Below are positions 42,615 through 50,910 of a DNA stretch of 64,000 nt, one piece after another; within the stretch, counting starts at the first letter, position 1; each line of letters begins with the position of its first letter. The stretch spans positions 1,364,001 through 1,428,000 of the forward strand of contig JAIQGG010000002.1 of assembly GCA_020072785.1 (NCBI GenBank), in the 5' to 3' direction. The DNA is from Terriglobia bacterium. Lineage in GTDB: Bacteria; Acidobacteriota; Terriglobia; Acidiferrales; UBA7541. Below the pieces are notes generated by a model. The model had not been told where the DNA came from. It did no database searches and saw nothing but the letters and a program-made list of their open reading frames with translations. Made by a program: the position numbers and the translations under genes.

Positions 42615-43178
42615 ATGGGACGTGGCGCACAAGCAGCGACGCAGCAAGCCAGCGATCAGGAACGCGCGCGCATCAACGCGCTGAACCAGCAGTTTCTCGG
42701 CGAACGCTCGCAGATCGGCAACCTGCTCCTGCCGCAGTATCAGGACATTCTGCAGAATCCCGGGCTGAGCGCGGCGGACAAGGCCGCGGTTACCGGGCAG
42801 TCGCAGGGGGCGCTGGCCAGCGCCTTCGACGCGCTGCAGCAGGCGGCGCAGAATCGCCTGGCGCGCACGCGCAATTCCGCCGGCTTCGGCGAGTTGGCCG
42901 ACGAGTTGGCGCGGCAGCACGGGAGGGACGAGGCCAATCTGGCGCAGCAGAACGACCTGACCTTCTCGAACGAGGCCTACCGCCGGCGCATGAACGCCCT
43001 GCAGGGGCTCTCCGGCCTCTTCGGGGTGGACACCAGCCTGCTGGGCCGTTCGCTGGGCATTCCCGCCGATCTGCTGAATGTACGCGCCAATGCCTCGCGC
43101 AGCGGCGGCGGATTTTTCTCCGCGCTGGGCTCTTCGCTGGGCCACACCCTGGGCGCGGTTCCGGGGATGTTCTTCTAA
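42615..43178 (+). CDS. phage DNA-ejection or internal virion-like protein
   Basis: This 187-residue protein has CCGGAGG just before the ATG. It is mostly amphipathic helices, rich in Gln and Ala (QAATQQASDQERARINALNQQFLGER, LASAFDALQQAAQNRLARTRNS, LARQHGRDEANLAQQNDL). A glycine-rich tail ends GGGFFSALGSSLGHTLGAVPGMFF. This build matches small ejection or internal proteins of podoviruses. Exact role unproven. Confidence 0.6.
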   Translation: MGRGAQAATQQASDQERARINALNQQFLGERSQIGNLLLPQYQDILQNPGLSAADKAAVTGQSQGALASAFDALQQAAQNRLARTRNSAGFGELADELARQHGRDEANLAQQNDLTFSNEAYRRRMNALQGLSGLFGVDTSLLGRSLGIPADLLNVRANASRSGGGFFSALGSSLGHTLGAVPGMFF

Positions 43179-43274
43179 AACAAGAATGTCGAACAGTTGA
43201 AGAGTCGAAAAGTTCCGGAACCGCCGGGGCTGCGTGACCGCCCCGCTTGGCGCGCTCCACGGCACAGGGGGCCC

Positions 43275-43547
43275 ATGCCGCACATTCCGATCAGCCTATT
43301 CCTGACAGCCGCGTCCTTATTGGTACAAACTGTGGTGTTTCTGCGCTGGCTGCACCGGCGCATGCGCGACGATGAGATCGCGCGCACCTTCGTGCGCGAT
43401 GTCGCCACCAATCACCTTCCGCACATCTACTCCGCGCTGCGCCAGATCGCCGAGCAGCAGGGAATTTACCTGGAAGAGCCGCCGCTGGTGCAATTCCTGG
43501 AAGTAAACGGCCGGCCGCGCCGCTGGCGTCACAGCGCAACGCGTTGA
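43275..43547 (+). CDS. small membrane-anchored phage protein
   Basis: This protein has 90 residues from the ATG at 43,275. It has one N-terminal hydrophobic segment (IPISLFLTAASLLVQTVVFLRWL) and then a basic helix (HRRMRDDEIARTFVRDVATNHLPHIYSALRQIAEQQG). It is placed directly before the lytic transglycosylase, so a lysis-accessory role is possible. No family recognised. Confidence 0.5.
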   Translation: MPHIPISLFLTAASLLVQTVVFLRWLHRRMRDDEIARTFVRDVATNHLPHIYSALRQIAEQQGIYLEEPPLVQFLEVNGRPRRWRHSATR

Positions 43548-43563
43548 CCGCTTTGCGGCCACA

Positions 43564-44013
43564 ATGATGACTCCTCCTCCGGAAGATCTGGTCGCCCTGG
43601 CACGTGAGTTCGCCGCCGCGCACGCGCTCGACCCAGCGCTGGTCTGCGCGGTGATCGAGCAGGAGTCCGCGTGGAACCCCTGGGCCATACGCTACGAGCC
43701 GGCGTTCTTCGTCAAATATGTGGCGCCTATGTATACCAACAACAAAATCTCCGCGACAGAAGCTTATGCGCGCGGCTTTTCCTGGGGCCTGATGCAGGTC
43801 ATGGGACAGGTGGCGCGGGAAAATGGATTTGCGGAGGCCTGCCTCACCGAGCTGTGCGCGCCCGGGCAGGGAATTGCCGTGGGTTGCCGGGTCCTGCGGA
43901 AGAAGCTGGCTGCGGCCGGGGGCGATGTCGAGCGCGGTTTGCTGGCCTGGAATGGCGGGGCCAATGCCGGGTATCCTGCGGCGGTCCTGGCGCGGAAGAA
44001 CCGCTACGCGTGA
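43564..44013 (+). CDS. lytic transglycosylase (SLT domain)
   Basis: This 149-residue SLT-type murein hydrolase has the catalytic glutamate in VIEQESAWNPWAIRYEP (Glu34 by this start), followed by GFSWGLMQVMG (about residue 72) and GLLAWNGGANAGYPAAVLARKN. These are the three usual SLT blocks. It has no signal peptide, so release would need a holin or delivery with the virion. It may open the wall during infection or at lysis. It sits at the right end of the late genes next to the spanin-like gene. Confidence 0.88.
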   Translation: MMTPPPEDLVALAREFAAAHALDPALVCAVIEQESAWNPWAIRYEPAFFVKYVAPMYTNNKISATEAYARGFSWGLMQVMGQVARENGFAEACLTELCAPGQGIAVGCRVLRKKLAAAGGDVERGLLAWNGGANAGYPAAVLARKNRYA

Positions 44014-44079
44014 GAGCTACGGAGTGGAAGCGTTGAACAGCGAAAAATGCAGGCGGCTTCCCTGGCCGCGATCGTGAAT

Positions 44080-44724
44080 ATGACTTCTTTGTGGATACGC
44101 GCGCTCGCCGTTCTTGCGGTCTGCGCGCTGGGCGCTTTCTTTGTGCGCGAGGAGATTGCCTGGCGGCGGGAGCGGGCACGACTCACCGAGGAGATCGCCG
44201 CGGCGCGCAAGCTGGTGCAGGAGGCCGACGCCCGGCAGCGCCAGCGCGACGCCGAGCTGGACGCGGCGCTGGGACGGATTGCGCTACGCAAGCGCGCCGT
44301 GCAGACGCCGCAGGAGATCGTCCGCGAATTGCCGCGCGATCTGCCGCTGCCGGCGCCGATCACCCTGGCGGCTGAAGGGACGGCGGCCCAAAAACAGCCG
44401 AGTGCCCCGGCGCAGGCAGCGGGCGAATCCCGTGCGCCGAGTGCCGCCGTGGCGGATAGCAACCGCCCCGCACAGCTCCCCGTGGAGGACCTCAAGCCGC
44501 TTTTCGATTTTGTGCAGGACTGCAAGTCGTGCCAGGTTGAATTGGCCGGGGCCCGCGGCAATCTCGCCGATGAACGCGCCAAGACCGCAGCCCTGACGCG
44601 GGAGCGCGATGCCGCCCTGCGGCTGGCCCGCGGAGGCGGATTCTGGCGCCGCACGGCCCGCGCCGCCAAGTGGTTTGCCGTGGGAGCCGCCGCCGGAGCC
44701 GTAGCGGCGAAGGCCGTAAGATAG
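44080..44724 (+). CDS. Rz-like inner-membrane spanin
   Basis: This protein has 214 residues from the ATG at 44,080; a start at 44,047 adds 11. It has one N-terminal transmembrane helix (ALAVLAVCALGAFFVREEIAW), then a long coiled coil (RRERARLTEEIAAARKLVQEADARQRQRDAELDAALGR), a Pro/Ala-rich linker and a second coiled coil (VELAGARGNLADERAKTAALTRERDAA). It ends with a second hydrophobic segment (GVAGAAAGAVAA type). Spanins fuse inner and outer membranes at the end of lysis. No separate outer-membrane lipoprotein gene is visible. Confidence 0.6.
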   Translation: MTSLWIRALAVLAVCALGAFFVREEIAWRRERARLTEEIAAARKLVQEADARQRQRDAELDAALGRIALRKRAVQTPQEIVRELPRDLPLPAPITLAAEGTAAQKQPSAPAQAAGESRAPSAAVADSNRPAQLPVEDLKPLFDFVQDCKSCQVELAGARGNLADERAKTAALTRERDAALRLARGGGFWRRTARAAKWFAVGAAAGAVAAKAVR

Positions 44725-44803
44725 CCCAGCCAAGCCACCCTAGGGAGCCTCCGGGGCCGGGGAAGAGGCCTGCTCCTGAGAGACCCGCAGGCAGATCCTT
44801 TCC

Positions 44804-44830
44804 ATGTGTGACCGCGAAGCGGTCACACAT
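44804..44830. repeat. perfect 12-bp palindrome with GAA loop
   Basis: ATGTGTGACCGC-GAA-GCGGTCACACAT is the most perfect member of the GTGACCGC family, lying just past the late genes. Confidence 0.8.
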
Positions 44831-44907
44831 ATGTGCGTGATAAATCGCCACGCGGGAATTCTCTCGTCATGCTTCCCAACATGCAGACAACAAGATGAAT
44901 ACCACGC

Positions 44908-44937
44908 GCGGCTGGCGTCTCCCCCCACGCCAGCCGC
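44908..44937 (+). terminator. GC-rich hairpin ending the late region
   Basis: GCGGCTGGCGT-CTCCCCCC-ACGCCAGCCGC is an 11-bp perfect stem without T-run. The gap 44,725-45,174 otherwise holds a palindrome (44,804) and a promoter (45,082) and no convincing gene. Confidence 0.5.
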
Positions 44938-45081
44938 ATTGATCATCTCTAGTCCTCAGACAAGAGGTGGGAAAGGCCCAACGGAGAAGGCTGGCGCCAT
45001 CGGCTCAGGAAAGCTCAGCAGGGGAAGTGGCAGGAGAAAGAGAGTAGACGCAGAAATCCCCAATAAAGCTAAAGATAGCGC

Positions 45082-45110
45082 TTGACAGCATGTCCTATAA
45101 GATATATTAT
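45082..45110 (+). promoter_or_regulatory. strong promoter at the right end of the phage region
   Basis: TTGACA (45,082-45,087), a 17-base spacer and TATTAT (45,105-45,110) is near-consensus. It shares GCTTGACAGxATGTxCTA with the promoter at 14,971. It reads into the antisense of the DsbA-like gene. Confidence 0.6.
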
Positions 45111-45174
45111 GTTAACTAAGAAATCTGCCTAACTTTAATCTACAGCCGCGCCAGGTCCGTGAACCATCCCCTGC

Positions 45175-46086
45175 TTAAGGCTTCTTGCCCGCTACCTTCC
45201 CCGCTTGGTGCTCCAGTTCATACCGGATGTATTGTTCGAGCTGTGCAGCGTCGGCTCCCACCAGGCGGCGCCCATTGACGAAGACGGTGGGCGTGCTGGC
45301 CACGTCCATCTCCCGTCCATTTTCGAAACTGGCATCCACGGCCTGAGCGGCTTCCGGGCTGGCCATACAGGACTTGAAGGCATCGGCGTTCAGCCCGGCG
45401 TCCCCTGCATAGTCGATCATCTTGTTCCAGGCGTTCTCCGCGGAGATGACCTGCTGGTCGTCGTAGATCCGGTCATAGAAGATCCAGAAGGCCTTTGGGT
45501 CCTGCTGGAATGCGCAGCGCGCGGCGATAGCAGCGGAGCGCGCCCAGGGATGGATATTGGAGAGCGGGAAATCCTTGAAGACCAGCCGGACCTGAGGATA
45601 TCTGGGCAGGACGGTTCGCATGACGTCGTGAAGCTGTTTGCAGACCGGGCACTGAAAGTCGGCGAATTCGACCAGGGTGATGGCGGCCTGGGGGTCGCCG
45701 GTGGCGGGTGCGTTGTCGAGCTTGAGTTTGGCCCGAGTCTCGGCGAGGGGGTCCCGACTCATGTCCGTGAGCTCGCCGCGGAAGAGATATTTTCCGTCGC
45801 GGCTCACGAAGAGCTTTGCGGACTCCTTCTGGTCGCCCAGTTCGAGGTCCGCGGTGGTCTCCAGCATTCCCGGCACGCCGGTTTCCTTCAGCGGCGCCAC
45901 GGTGAGCTTGACCTCGGGACCCCAGGCATAGAGGTGGCGCAGATAGTCGTCGATCTTCTTCCGGAGAGCGGCGTCTGCACCACTGGACGACGCCGGGATG
46001 CTCCCCGGAGCGGCCTGCTGCGCCTGCGTGGAAAGTCCTGCGACCAGCAGGAGGAGTGCAAGGAATGCCGAGCGGAAACGAATCAC
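45175..46086 (-). CDS. DsbA-like thioredoxin-fold protein, exported
   Basis: This 303-residue protein has a Sec signal (MIRFRSAFLALLLLVAGLSTQAQ), an N-terminal domain (about 40-120) of unknown type, and a DsbA/thioredoxin_4 domain. The active site is CPVC in ITLVEFADFQCPVCKQLHDV. A later STPTVFVNGRRLVGA carries the cis-proline. It probably acts as a periplasmic thiol oxidoreductase or isomerase. It is 18 bases downstream of nadE on the same strand and may be co-transcribed. Confidence 0.85.
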   Translation of the reverse strand: MIRFRSAFLALLLLVAGLSTQAQQAAPGSIPASSSGADAALRKKIDDYLRHLYAWGPEVKLTVAPLKETGVPGMLETTADLELGDQKESAKLFVSRDGKYLFRGELTDMSRDPLAETRAKLKLDNAPATGDPQAAITLVEFADFQCPVCKQLHDVMRTVLPRYPQVRLVFKDFPLSNIHPWARSAAIAARCAFQQDPKAFWIFYDRIYDDQQVISAENAWNKMIDYAGDAGLNADAFKSCMASPEAAQAVDASFENGREMDVASTPTVFVNGRRLVGADAAQLEQYIRYELEHQAGKVAGKKP

Positions 46087-46104
46087 GGTGGAATTCTCCA
46101 GTCT

Positions 46105-47742
46105 CTAAGGAATAAATTTCTGGGCAATTGGGAACGGACGTCCGAAGCCGAAGGCCCGCGAAGTGATTTTCAGACCCGGGGCGGCCTGTTTGCGCTTGTA
46201 TTCGGCGCGGTCCACGCGCAGAGCGATGTCGCGGACCAGCGCCAGGTCGAAGCCGTAGTGCGCGGCAATCTCTTCCGGGCCGCGCACATCCTCTATATAG
46301 GCTTTCAGGATGCGGTCGAGGACGTCGTAGGGCGGGAGGCTGTCCAGATCGGTCTGATTGGGGCGCAACTCGGCGGAAGGCGGTTTCTCAATGGTCGTCC
46401 GGGGGATCAGTTCCCTTTCGCGGTTGATGAAATTGGCCAGCTCGTAAACCATCAACTTCGGCACGTCGGAGATGATGGCGAGGCCGCCGGCCATGTCGCC
46501 GTACAGCGTGCAATAGCCAACGGCCAGTTCGGACTTGTTGCCGGTGCTCAGGACCAGCAAGCCGAACTTGTTGGAGAGGGCCATGAGGAAATTACCGCGG
46601 ATGCGCGCCTGGATGTTTTCCTCGGTGACATCCATGGGGCGGTCGCCGAAGGCCGGGCGCAGGGCCTTGCCGTAAGCTTCGAAGACCTCGGTAATGGGCA
46701 GGGTGAGCAACTCGATGCCGAGATTTTCGGCGAGCTTTTTGGCGTCGGTGCGGCTGCCTTCGGAGGAAAACGGGCTGGGCATGGAGACGCCGAGAACGTT
46801 TTCACGGCCCACGGCTTCCACGGCAAGGGCAGCAACGACGGCAGAGTCGATACCCCCGCTGAGGCCGATGAGGACTTTGCGAAAGCCGCACTTGCGCACG
46901 TAGTCGCGGGTCCCGGTGATCAGGGCGCGATAGGCATATTCGAGCTCGCCCGGGGGCTGCGCGTGAATCTCGCCCTGCCCGGTGGCGGTATCGAAAAGCA
47001 CCATGTCTTCCTCAAACGCGCTGGCCTGCGCGGCAATCTTGCCGCCGGAGGTAATGGCCATGCTGCCGCCGTCGAAGATCAGGGTGTCGTTTCCGCCGAC
47101 CTGGTTGACGTAAATCAGAGCCCGGCCGTGGTTCCGGGCCAGCGCGCAGAGCATATCGCGGCGCAGCGCACGTTTGTCGATAGTGTAGGGGGAGGCGGAG
47201 ATGTTGATGATGATGCTGGTTCCCTGCCGGACGAGTTCGGCAATGGGGTCGCGCGCGTAGAGCGGCTTGGCCCAGAAATTCTTGTCGTTCCAGGCGTCCT
47301 CGCAGATGGTAATGCCGAGATTGGCGCCGCCCAAGGAAAAGACGGATTGCCGCTCGGCGGGCTGAAAGTAGCGCGACTCGTCGAAAACGTCGTAGGTGGG
47401 CAGCAACATCTTGCTCTGCTCGAAAACGATGTGGCCGCCGCTGAGAAGCGCCGCCTTATTGGCAATGGCTTTTCCCGTGGACTGGTCAACGCGGCCGACG
47501 AAGCCAACGATTGCCGGGAGGGTCAGCTGGGCGGCCAGGGCGTCCAGGGTGCGCAGGTTGCGCTCGATGAAGGCCGGGCGCTCGAGGAGATCCTGGGGGA
47601 GATACCCGCACACGCACAGCTCGGAGAAAACGGCCAGATCGGCGCCGCGCTGTTTGGCCTGCTCCGCCAGGCTCAGGATGCGCGCGGAATTGCCAGCGAA
47701 GTCCCCGACCGTGGGATTGAATTGAGCGAGGGCGATTTTCAT
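46105..47742 (-). CDS. nadE: glutamine-dependent NAD+ synthetase
   Basis: This 545-residue two-domain enzyme has an N-terminal nitrilase-type glutaminase (about 1-260). Glu41 (FSELCVCGY), Lys112 (SKMLLPTYDVFDE) and Cys148 (ITICEDAWND) fit the Glu-Lys-Cys triad. The C-terminal synthetase has the P-loop GLSGGIDSAVVAAL, then PSPFSSEGSRTDA and LVLSTGNKSELAVGYCTLYGDMAGG. It makes NAD+ from deamido-NAD+, glutamine and ATP, with ammonia passed between domains. Full length, ATG at 47,742. Confidence 0.95.
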   Translation of the reverse strand: MKIALAQFNPTVGDFAGNSARILSLAEQAKQRGADLAVFSELCVCGYLPQDLLERPAFIERNLRTLDALAAQLTLPAIVGFVGRVDQSTGKAIANKAALLSGGHIVFEQSKMLLPTYDVFDESRYFQPAERQSVFSLGGANLGITICEDAWNDKNFWAKPLYARDPIAELVRQGTSIIINISASPYTIDKRALRRDMLCALARNHGRALIYVNQVGGNDTLIFDGGSMAITSGGKIAAQASAFEEDMVLFDTATGQGEIHAQPPGELEYAYRALITGTRDYVRKCGFRKVLIGLSGGIDSAVVAALAVEAVGRENVLGVSMPSPFSSEGSRTDAKKLAENLGIELLTLPITEVFEAYGKALRPAFGDRPMDVTEENIQARIRGNFLMALSNKFGLLVLSTGNKSELAVGYCTLYGDMAGGLAIISDVPKLMVYELANFINRERELIPRTTIEKPPSAELRPNQTDLDSLPPYDVLDRILKAYIEDVRGPEEIAAHYGFDLALVRDIALRVDRAEYKRKQAAPGLKITSRAFGFGRPFPIAQKFIP

Positions 47743-47819
47743 GTTTGGCCTTTAGGATACGGATGCCCACCCCGGATTGCAAACCCTGGCCGCGCCGCAT
47801 GTTACGGGAGTGCCAGCGC

Positions 47820-47850
47820 AAAAAAAACCCGCGGAGGGAAATCCGCGGGT
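47820..47850 (-). terminator. terminator of the ErpA-type gene
   Basis: On the minus strand ACCCGCGGA-TTTCCC-TCCGCGGGT is followed by TTTTTTT. Good stem and T-run, 50 bases after the gene. Confidence 0.85.
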
Positions 47851-47900
47851 CCGGAAATAACAGGCGCGCGCAGCGGTCAAGCCGCGAGGCCGCCGCCGCT

Positions 47901-48224
47901 TCAGGCGCTAAAGGAGCTGCCGCAGCCGCAGGTGCTCTTCACGTTGGGGTTGTTGAACTTGAACCCCGCACCCTCGAGCGTTTCGATGTAGTCGATTTCG
48001 ACGCCATCGAGGTACATCGAGCTCATCTGGTCAACGAGGACCTTGAGCCCGTCGAATTCCAGCACGTGGTCGGTCTCATTAGTCTGGGTTTCGAAAGCCA
48101 TGTGGTACTGGAAGCCTGAGCAGCCACCGCCCACGACCGCGACACGCAGGGCCGTCGGCGCTGGGTTCTGCATGCTCATGATTTCTTTGACCTTGCCGGC
48201 CGCGACTGTCGTCAGGTTGATCAT
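47901..48224 (-). CDS. erpA: iron-sulfur cluster A-type carrier (ErpA/HesB)
   Basis: This 107-residue A-type carrier starts at the ATG at 48,224 with GGAGAG upstream. It has the three conserved cysteines in GGGCSGFQYHMAF and STCGCGSSFSA. It accepts iron-sulfur clusters from the assembly scaffold and inserts them into client proteins. A longer reading upstream to 48,320 lacks family homology. It is monocistronic with its own terminator, and divergent from isocitrate dehydrogenase. Confidence 0.9.
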   Translation of the reverse strand: MINLTTVAAGKVKEIMSMQNPAPTALRVAVVGGGCSGFQYHMAFETQTNETDHVLEFDGLKVLVDQMSSMYLDGVEIDYIETLEGAGFKFNNPNVKSTCGCGSSFSA

Positions 48225-48380
48225 GGAATTTACTCTCCTCCGGTCGCAGGCGCTCCTGCGAGATTCCTTACTTTTAAAGTATAACAAAATTGCCTGCTGC
48301 TGCGCAGCCCCTTTCCGCAACTCGTGTTGTTACCGGAAACGCGGCGTATCACCGGTTTCGACATCTTCCGGGCATTCGCA

Positions 48381-48386
48381 TAAAAT
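48381..48386 (+). promoter_or_regulatory. -10 box of icd, near-leaderless
   Basis: CATAAAAT gives TAAAAT at 48,381-48,386, 6 bases before the ATG at 48,393. The transcript should begin at the start codon. A weak -35 (TTTCGA) lies about 18 bases upstream. Confidence 0.45.
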
Positions 48387-48392
48387 AGATAA

Positions 48393-49400
48393 ATGAGCCA
48401 TAAAGTGACTTTGATTCCCGGTGAAGGCATCGGCCCAGAAGTGGCCGCGGCGACGCGACGCATTCTGGAAGCCGCGGGCGTGAAGATTGACTGGGAAGAG
48501 TTTGAAGCGCGCGGTGCGCAGTACGAAGAAAAAGGCCCCCTGCTGCAGGAAGCGGCGCTGGAGTCCGTGCGCCGAAACGGGGTGGCCTTGAAAGGGCCCA
48601 TGACCACGGCCATCGCCGGCGGCGCGCCCAGCATCAACGTGGCGCTGCGCAAAACCCTGGACCTCTATGCCAACCTGCGCCCGGTGCGCAACCTGCCCGG
48701 AGTGAAATCGCGCTTCGAAAACGTGGACCTGGTCATCGTCCGCGAGAACACCGAGGATCTCTATTCCGGGCTGGAGCATGAAGTCGTGCCCGGCGTGGTC
48801 GAGAGCCTGAAGATCATCACCGAGCGGGCCTCCACGCGCATCGCGAAATTTGCCTTTGACTACGCGCGCAAGCACGGCCGCAAAAAGATTCACGCCATTC
48901 ACAAAGCCAACATCATGAAGCTCTCCGACGGGCTGTTCCTGCGCTCGATCCGCAATATCGCCCAGGGCTATCCGGAGATCGAATACCGCGAGATGATCGT
49001 GGACAACACCTGCATGCAACTGGTGCTCAATCCCCAGCAGTTCGACATGTTGCTCCTGCCCAACCTCTATGGTGACGTGGTGAGCGACCTGGGGGCGGGA
49101 CTGGTCGGCGGACTGGGCGTGGTGCCCAGCGCCAATTGGGGCGACAAGGCGGCCATGTTCGAAGCGGTGCACGGCACCGCGCCGGACATCGCGGGCAAGG
49201 GCCTGGCCAATCCCACGGCGCTCCTGCTGAGCAGCATCCTGATGCTCGACTATTTGGGGGAATCGCCCGCCGCGCGACGCATCGAAAAAGCGCTCGAAAC
49301 AGTCTACCGTGAGGCCAAGCATACCACCCGTGACGTCGGCGGGACCTCCGGCACGAATGAGTTTACCGACGCGGTGATCGCGGCATTGTCCGCTCCTTGA
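48393..49400 (+). CDS. icd: NAD-type isocitrate dehydrogenase
   Basis: This 335-residue decarboxylating dehydrogenase belongs to the isocitrate/isopropylmalate family. VTLIPGEGIGPEV opens the fold. LDLYANLRPVRN, VIVRENTEDLYSGLEHEV and IHKANIMKLSDGLF carry substrate-binding and catalytic residues (Arg, Tyr, Lys). LLLPNLYGDVVSDLGAGLVGGLGVVPSANWGD and AVHGTAPDIAGKGLANP bind metal and NAD+. NTEDLYSG fits isocitrate specificity rather than isopropylmalate. It converts isocitrate to 2-oxoglutarate in the TCA cycle. Confidence 0.9.
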   Translation: MSHKVTLIPGEGIGPEVAAATRRILEAAGVKIDWEEFEARGAQYEEKGPLLQEAALESVRRNGVALKGPMTTAIAGGAPSINVALRKTLDLYANLRPVRNLPGVKSRFENVDLVIVRENTEDLYSGLEHEVVPGVVESLKIITERASTRIAKFAFDYARKHGRKKIHAIHKANIMKLSDGLFLRSIRNIAQGYPEIEYREMIVDNTCMQLVLNPQQFDMLLLPNLYGDVVSDLGAGLVGGLGVVPSANWGDKAAMFEAVHGTAPDIAGKGLANPTALLLSSILMLDYLGESPAARRIEKALETVYREAKHTTRDVGGTSGTNEFTDAVIAALSAP

Positions 49401-49528
49401 TTCCCCGCTCCCCGGAGCGTTCCTGCCCTGCCCTATCCGAACTCTTGGTTCCTCTGCTTGCCGTCTACGCGCCGTTTCTCTGCCGCATCAATGAGGGCGC
49501 GGAACCGGCACGCGCGCTATGCGGCAAT

Positions 49529-49954
49529 TCAAGCGCTGTGCGCCGCGTAGAAACGATAGAGGAGGAGGTAGACGAGGACGCCACTGACGGAGACGTAGAG
49601 CCAGATGGGCAGCGTCCAGCGGGCGATGTCGCGATGGCGTTCGATCTGCCCCTTCCAGGCGCGCTGCATGGTCAGAATCGCCATCGGCGGCACCAGCGCA
49701 GCCAGCACCGTGTGCGTGATCAGCAGCACGAAGTAAAACGGGCGAATCGCCCCCTGCCCCTGGAAATGCACGCTGCCGACGCGCGCGTGGTAAACAAGAT
49801 AGGAGACCAAGAAGGCCGTGGAGACGCAAAAGGCCGAGCCCATGCACAGTTTGTGCGCCAGGACCAGGCGCCGGCGGATGCAGCCGTAGCCGGTGACAAG
49901 CAGTACGGCGCTGGTGCCGTTGAGAGTGGCGTTGAAGGCCGCGTGCGAGAACAT
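49529..49954 (-). CDS. DUF420 membrane protein, oxidase-associated
   Basis: This protein has 141 residues from the ATG at 49,954. Four membrane segments are visible (LNGTSAVLLVTGYGCI, MGSAFCVSTAFLVSYLVYHA, FYFVLLITHTVLAALVPPMAIL and LPIWLYVSVSGVLVYLLLYRF). The family (DUF420, CtaM-like) is found with cytochrome oxidase genes. Four histidines (His34, His56, His81, His107) may bind metal or haem. It is the last gene of the ccm-hem-cta operon, 62 bases after ctaB. Confidence 0.8.
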   Translation of the reverse strand: MFSHAAFNATLNGTSAVLLVTGYGCIRRRLVLAHKLCMGSAFCVSTAFLVSYLVYHARVGSVHFQGQGAIRPFYFVLLITHTVLAALVPPMAILTMQRAWKGQIERHRDIARWTLPIWLYVSVSGVLVYLLLYRFYAAHSA

Positions 49955-50016
49955 GGGCTGGGGGGGGGTGCTCTCCGTTTCCTTGGGATGCGCTGCGCGT
50001 TCTGCGCGGAGCGGGC

Positions 50017-50910
50017 TTACCGGGGCAGCTTGTCGTAGAGCATCAGCCCGAGCAGCACGGGGATATGCAGCACCGTGGCGTGCATGAGCCACTTGGCGCG
50101 CTGGTTGGAGCGCACCGCGGAGGCCCACAGGCAAACCTGCACCAGCGCCGCGCTGAGAACCAGCGCGCCCGAGAAATAGCGCAACCCGGCCAATCCGATC
50201 ACCGCAGGCAACAGGCTGACAGCGACCAGCGCCGAAGCCGCCAGAAGAATCTGGCGAAAGGTGCGTGTGCCATCGCGGTCCACCACCGGCAGCATGAGGA
50301 TCCCGGCGCGCGCGTAGTCCTCGCGGTAGATCCAGGCGATGGCATGGAAGTGCGGGAACTGCCAGAGAAAGAGAATGGCGAAGAGCAACCAGGCGCCGCG
50401 CTCGAGATGTCCGGTGGCCGCGGCCCAGCCGATCATCGGGGGGATGGCGCCGGGAATGGCGCCGATGAAGGTGGCCCAAACGGTGCGCTTTTTGAGCGGG
50501 GTGTAGGCCAGCAGGTAGCTGAGACAGGTGATAACGCCCAGGGCGCAGCCGAGGAGCCCGGCGGTGATCCACAGGTCCGCAGCGCCAACCACAGCCAGGG
50601 AAACGCCGAAGACCAGGGCTTCGGCGGGCTCCAGCACACCGCTGGGCAGCGGGCGGGAAGCGGTGCGGCGCATCTGCGCGTCGGAGTCGCGCTCGATGTA
50701 GTGATTGAGCGCGGCGGTGCCGGCGGCGATGAGCGTGGTGCCGAAGACGGCGTGCACCAGGTGCAGCCAGTCCACCCGGCCGCGAACTCCCATGTAGTAG
50801 CCCGCCGCCGTGGTCATCACCACGAGGAAAGAGACGTCAGGCTTGGTCAGGGCCAGGTAGGCGCTGGCGCGCGAGCCCAGCGTCAGTTCGGTGCTGCTAA
50901 CAGTGCTCAT
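50017..50910 (-). CDS. ctaB: protohaem IX farnesyltransferase (haem O synthase)
   Basis: This 297-residue UbiA-type prenyltransferase with about nine membrane helices attaches a farnesyl group to haem B to make haem O. Key motifs are NHYIERDSDAQMRRTASRPLPSG (Asp-rich site) and IAWIYREDYARAGILMLPVV. Its start overlaps the ctaA stop (ATGA), so ctaA and ctaB are coupled: haem O is the substrate for CtaA. Confidence 0.93.
   Translation of the reverse strand: MSTVSSTELTLGSRASAYLALTKPDVSFLVVMTTAAGYYMGVRGRVDWLHLVHAVFGTTLIAAGTAALNHYIERDSDAQMRRTASRPLPSGVLEPAEALVFGVSLAVVGAADLWITAGLLGCALGVITCLSYLLAYTPLKKRTVWATFIGAIPGAIPPMIGWAAATGHLERGAWLLFAILFLWQFPHFHAIAWIYREDYARAGILMLPVVDRDGTRTFRQILLAASALVAVSLLPAVIGLAGLRYFSGALVLSAALVQVCLWASAVRSNQRAKWLMHATVLHIPVLLGLMLYDKLPR

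Noticed and set aside
44804-45085. Rightward ORF after the spanin gene
   Set aside because: It begins in a palindrome, has no ribosome site and no protein-like structure.
45205-47991. Very long rightward ORF (928 codons) across the dsbA-like and nadE genes
   Set aside because: High-GC shadow of two well-identified leftward genes.
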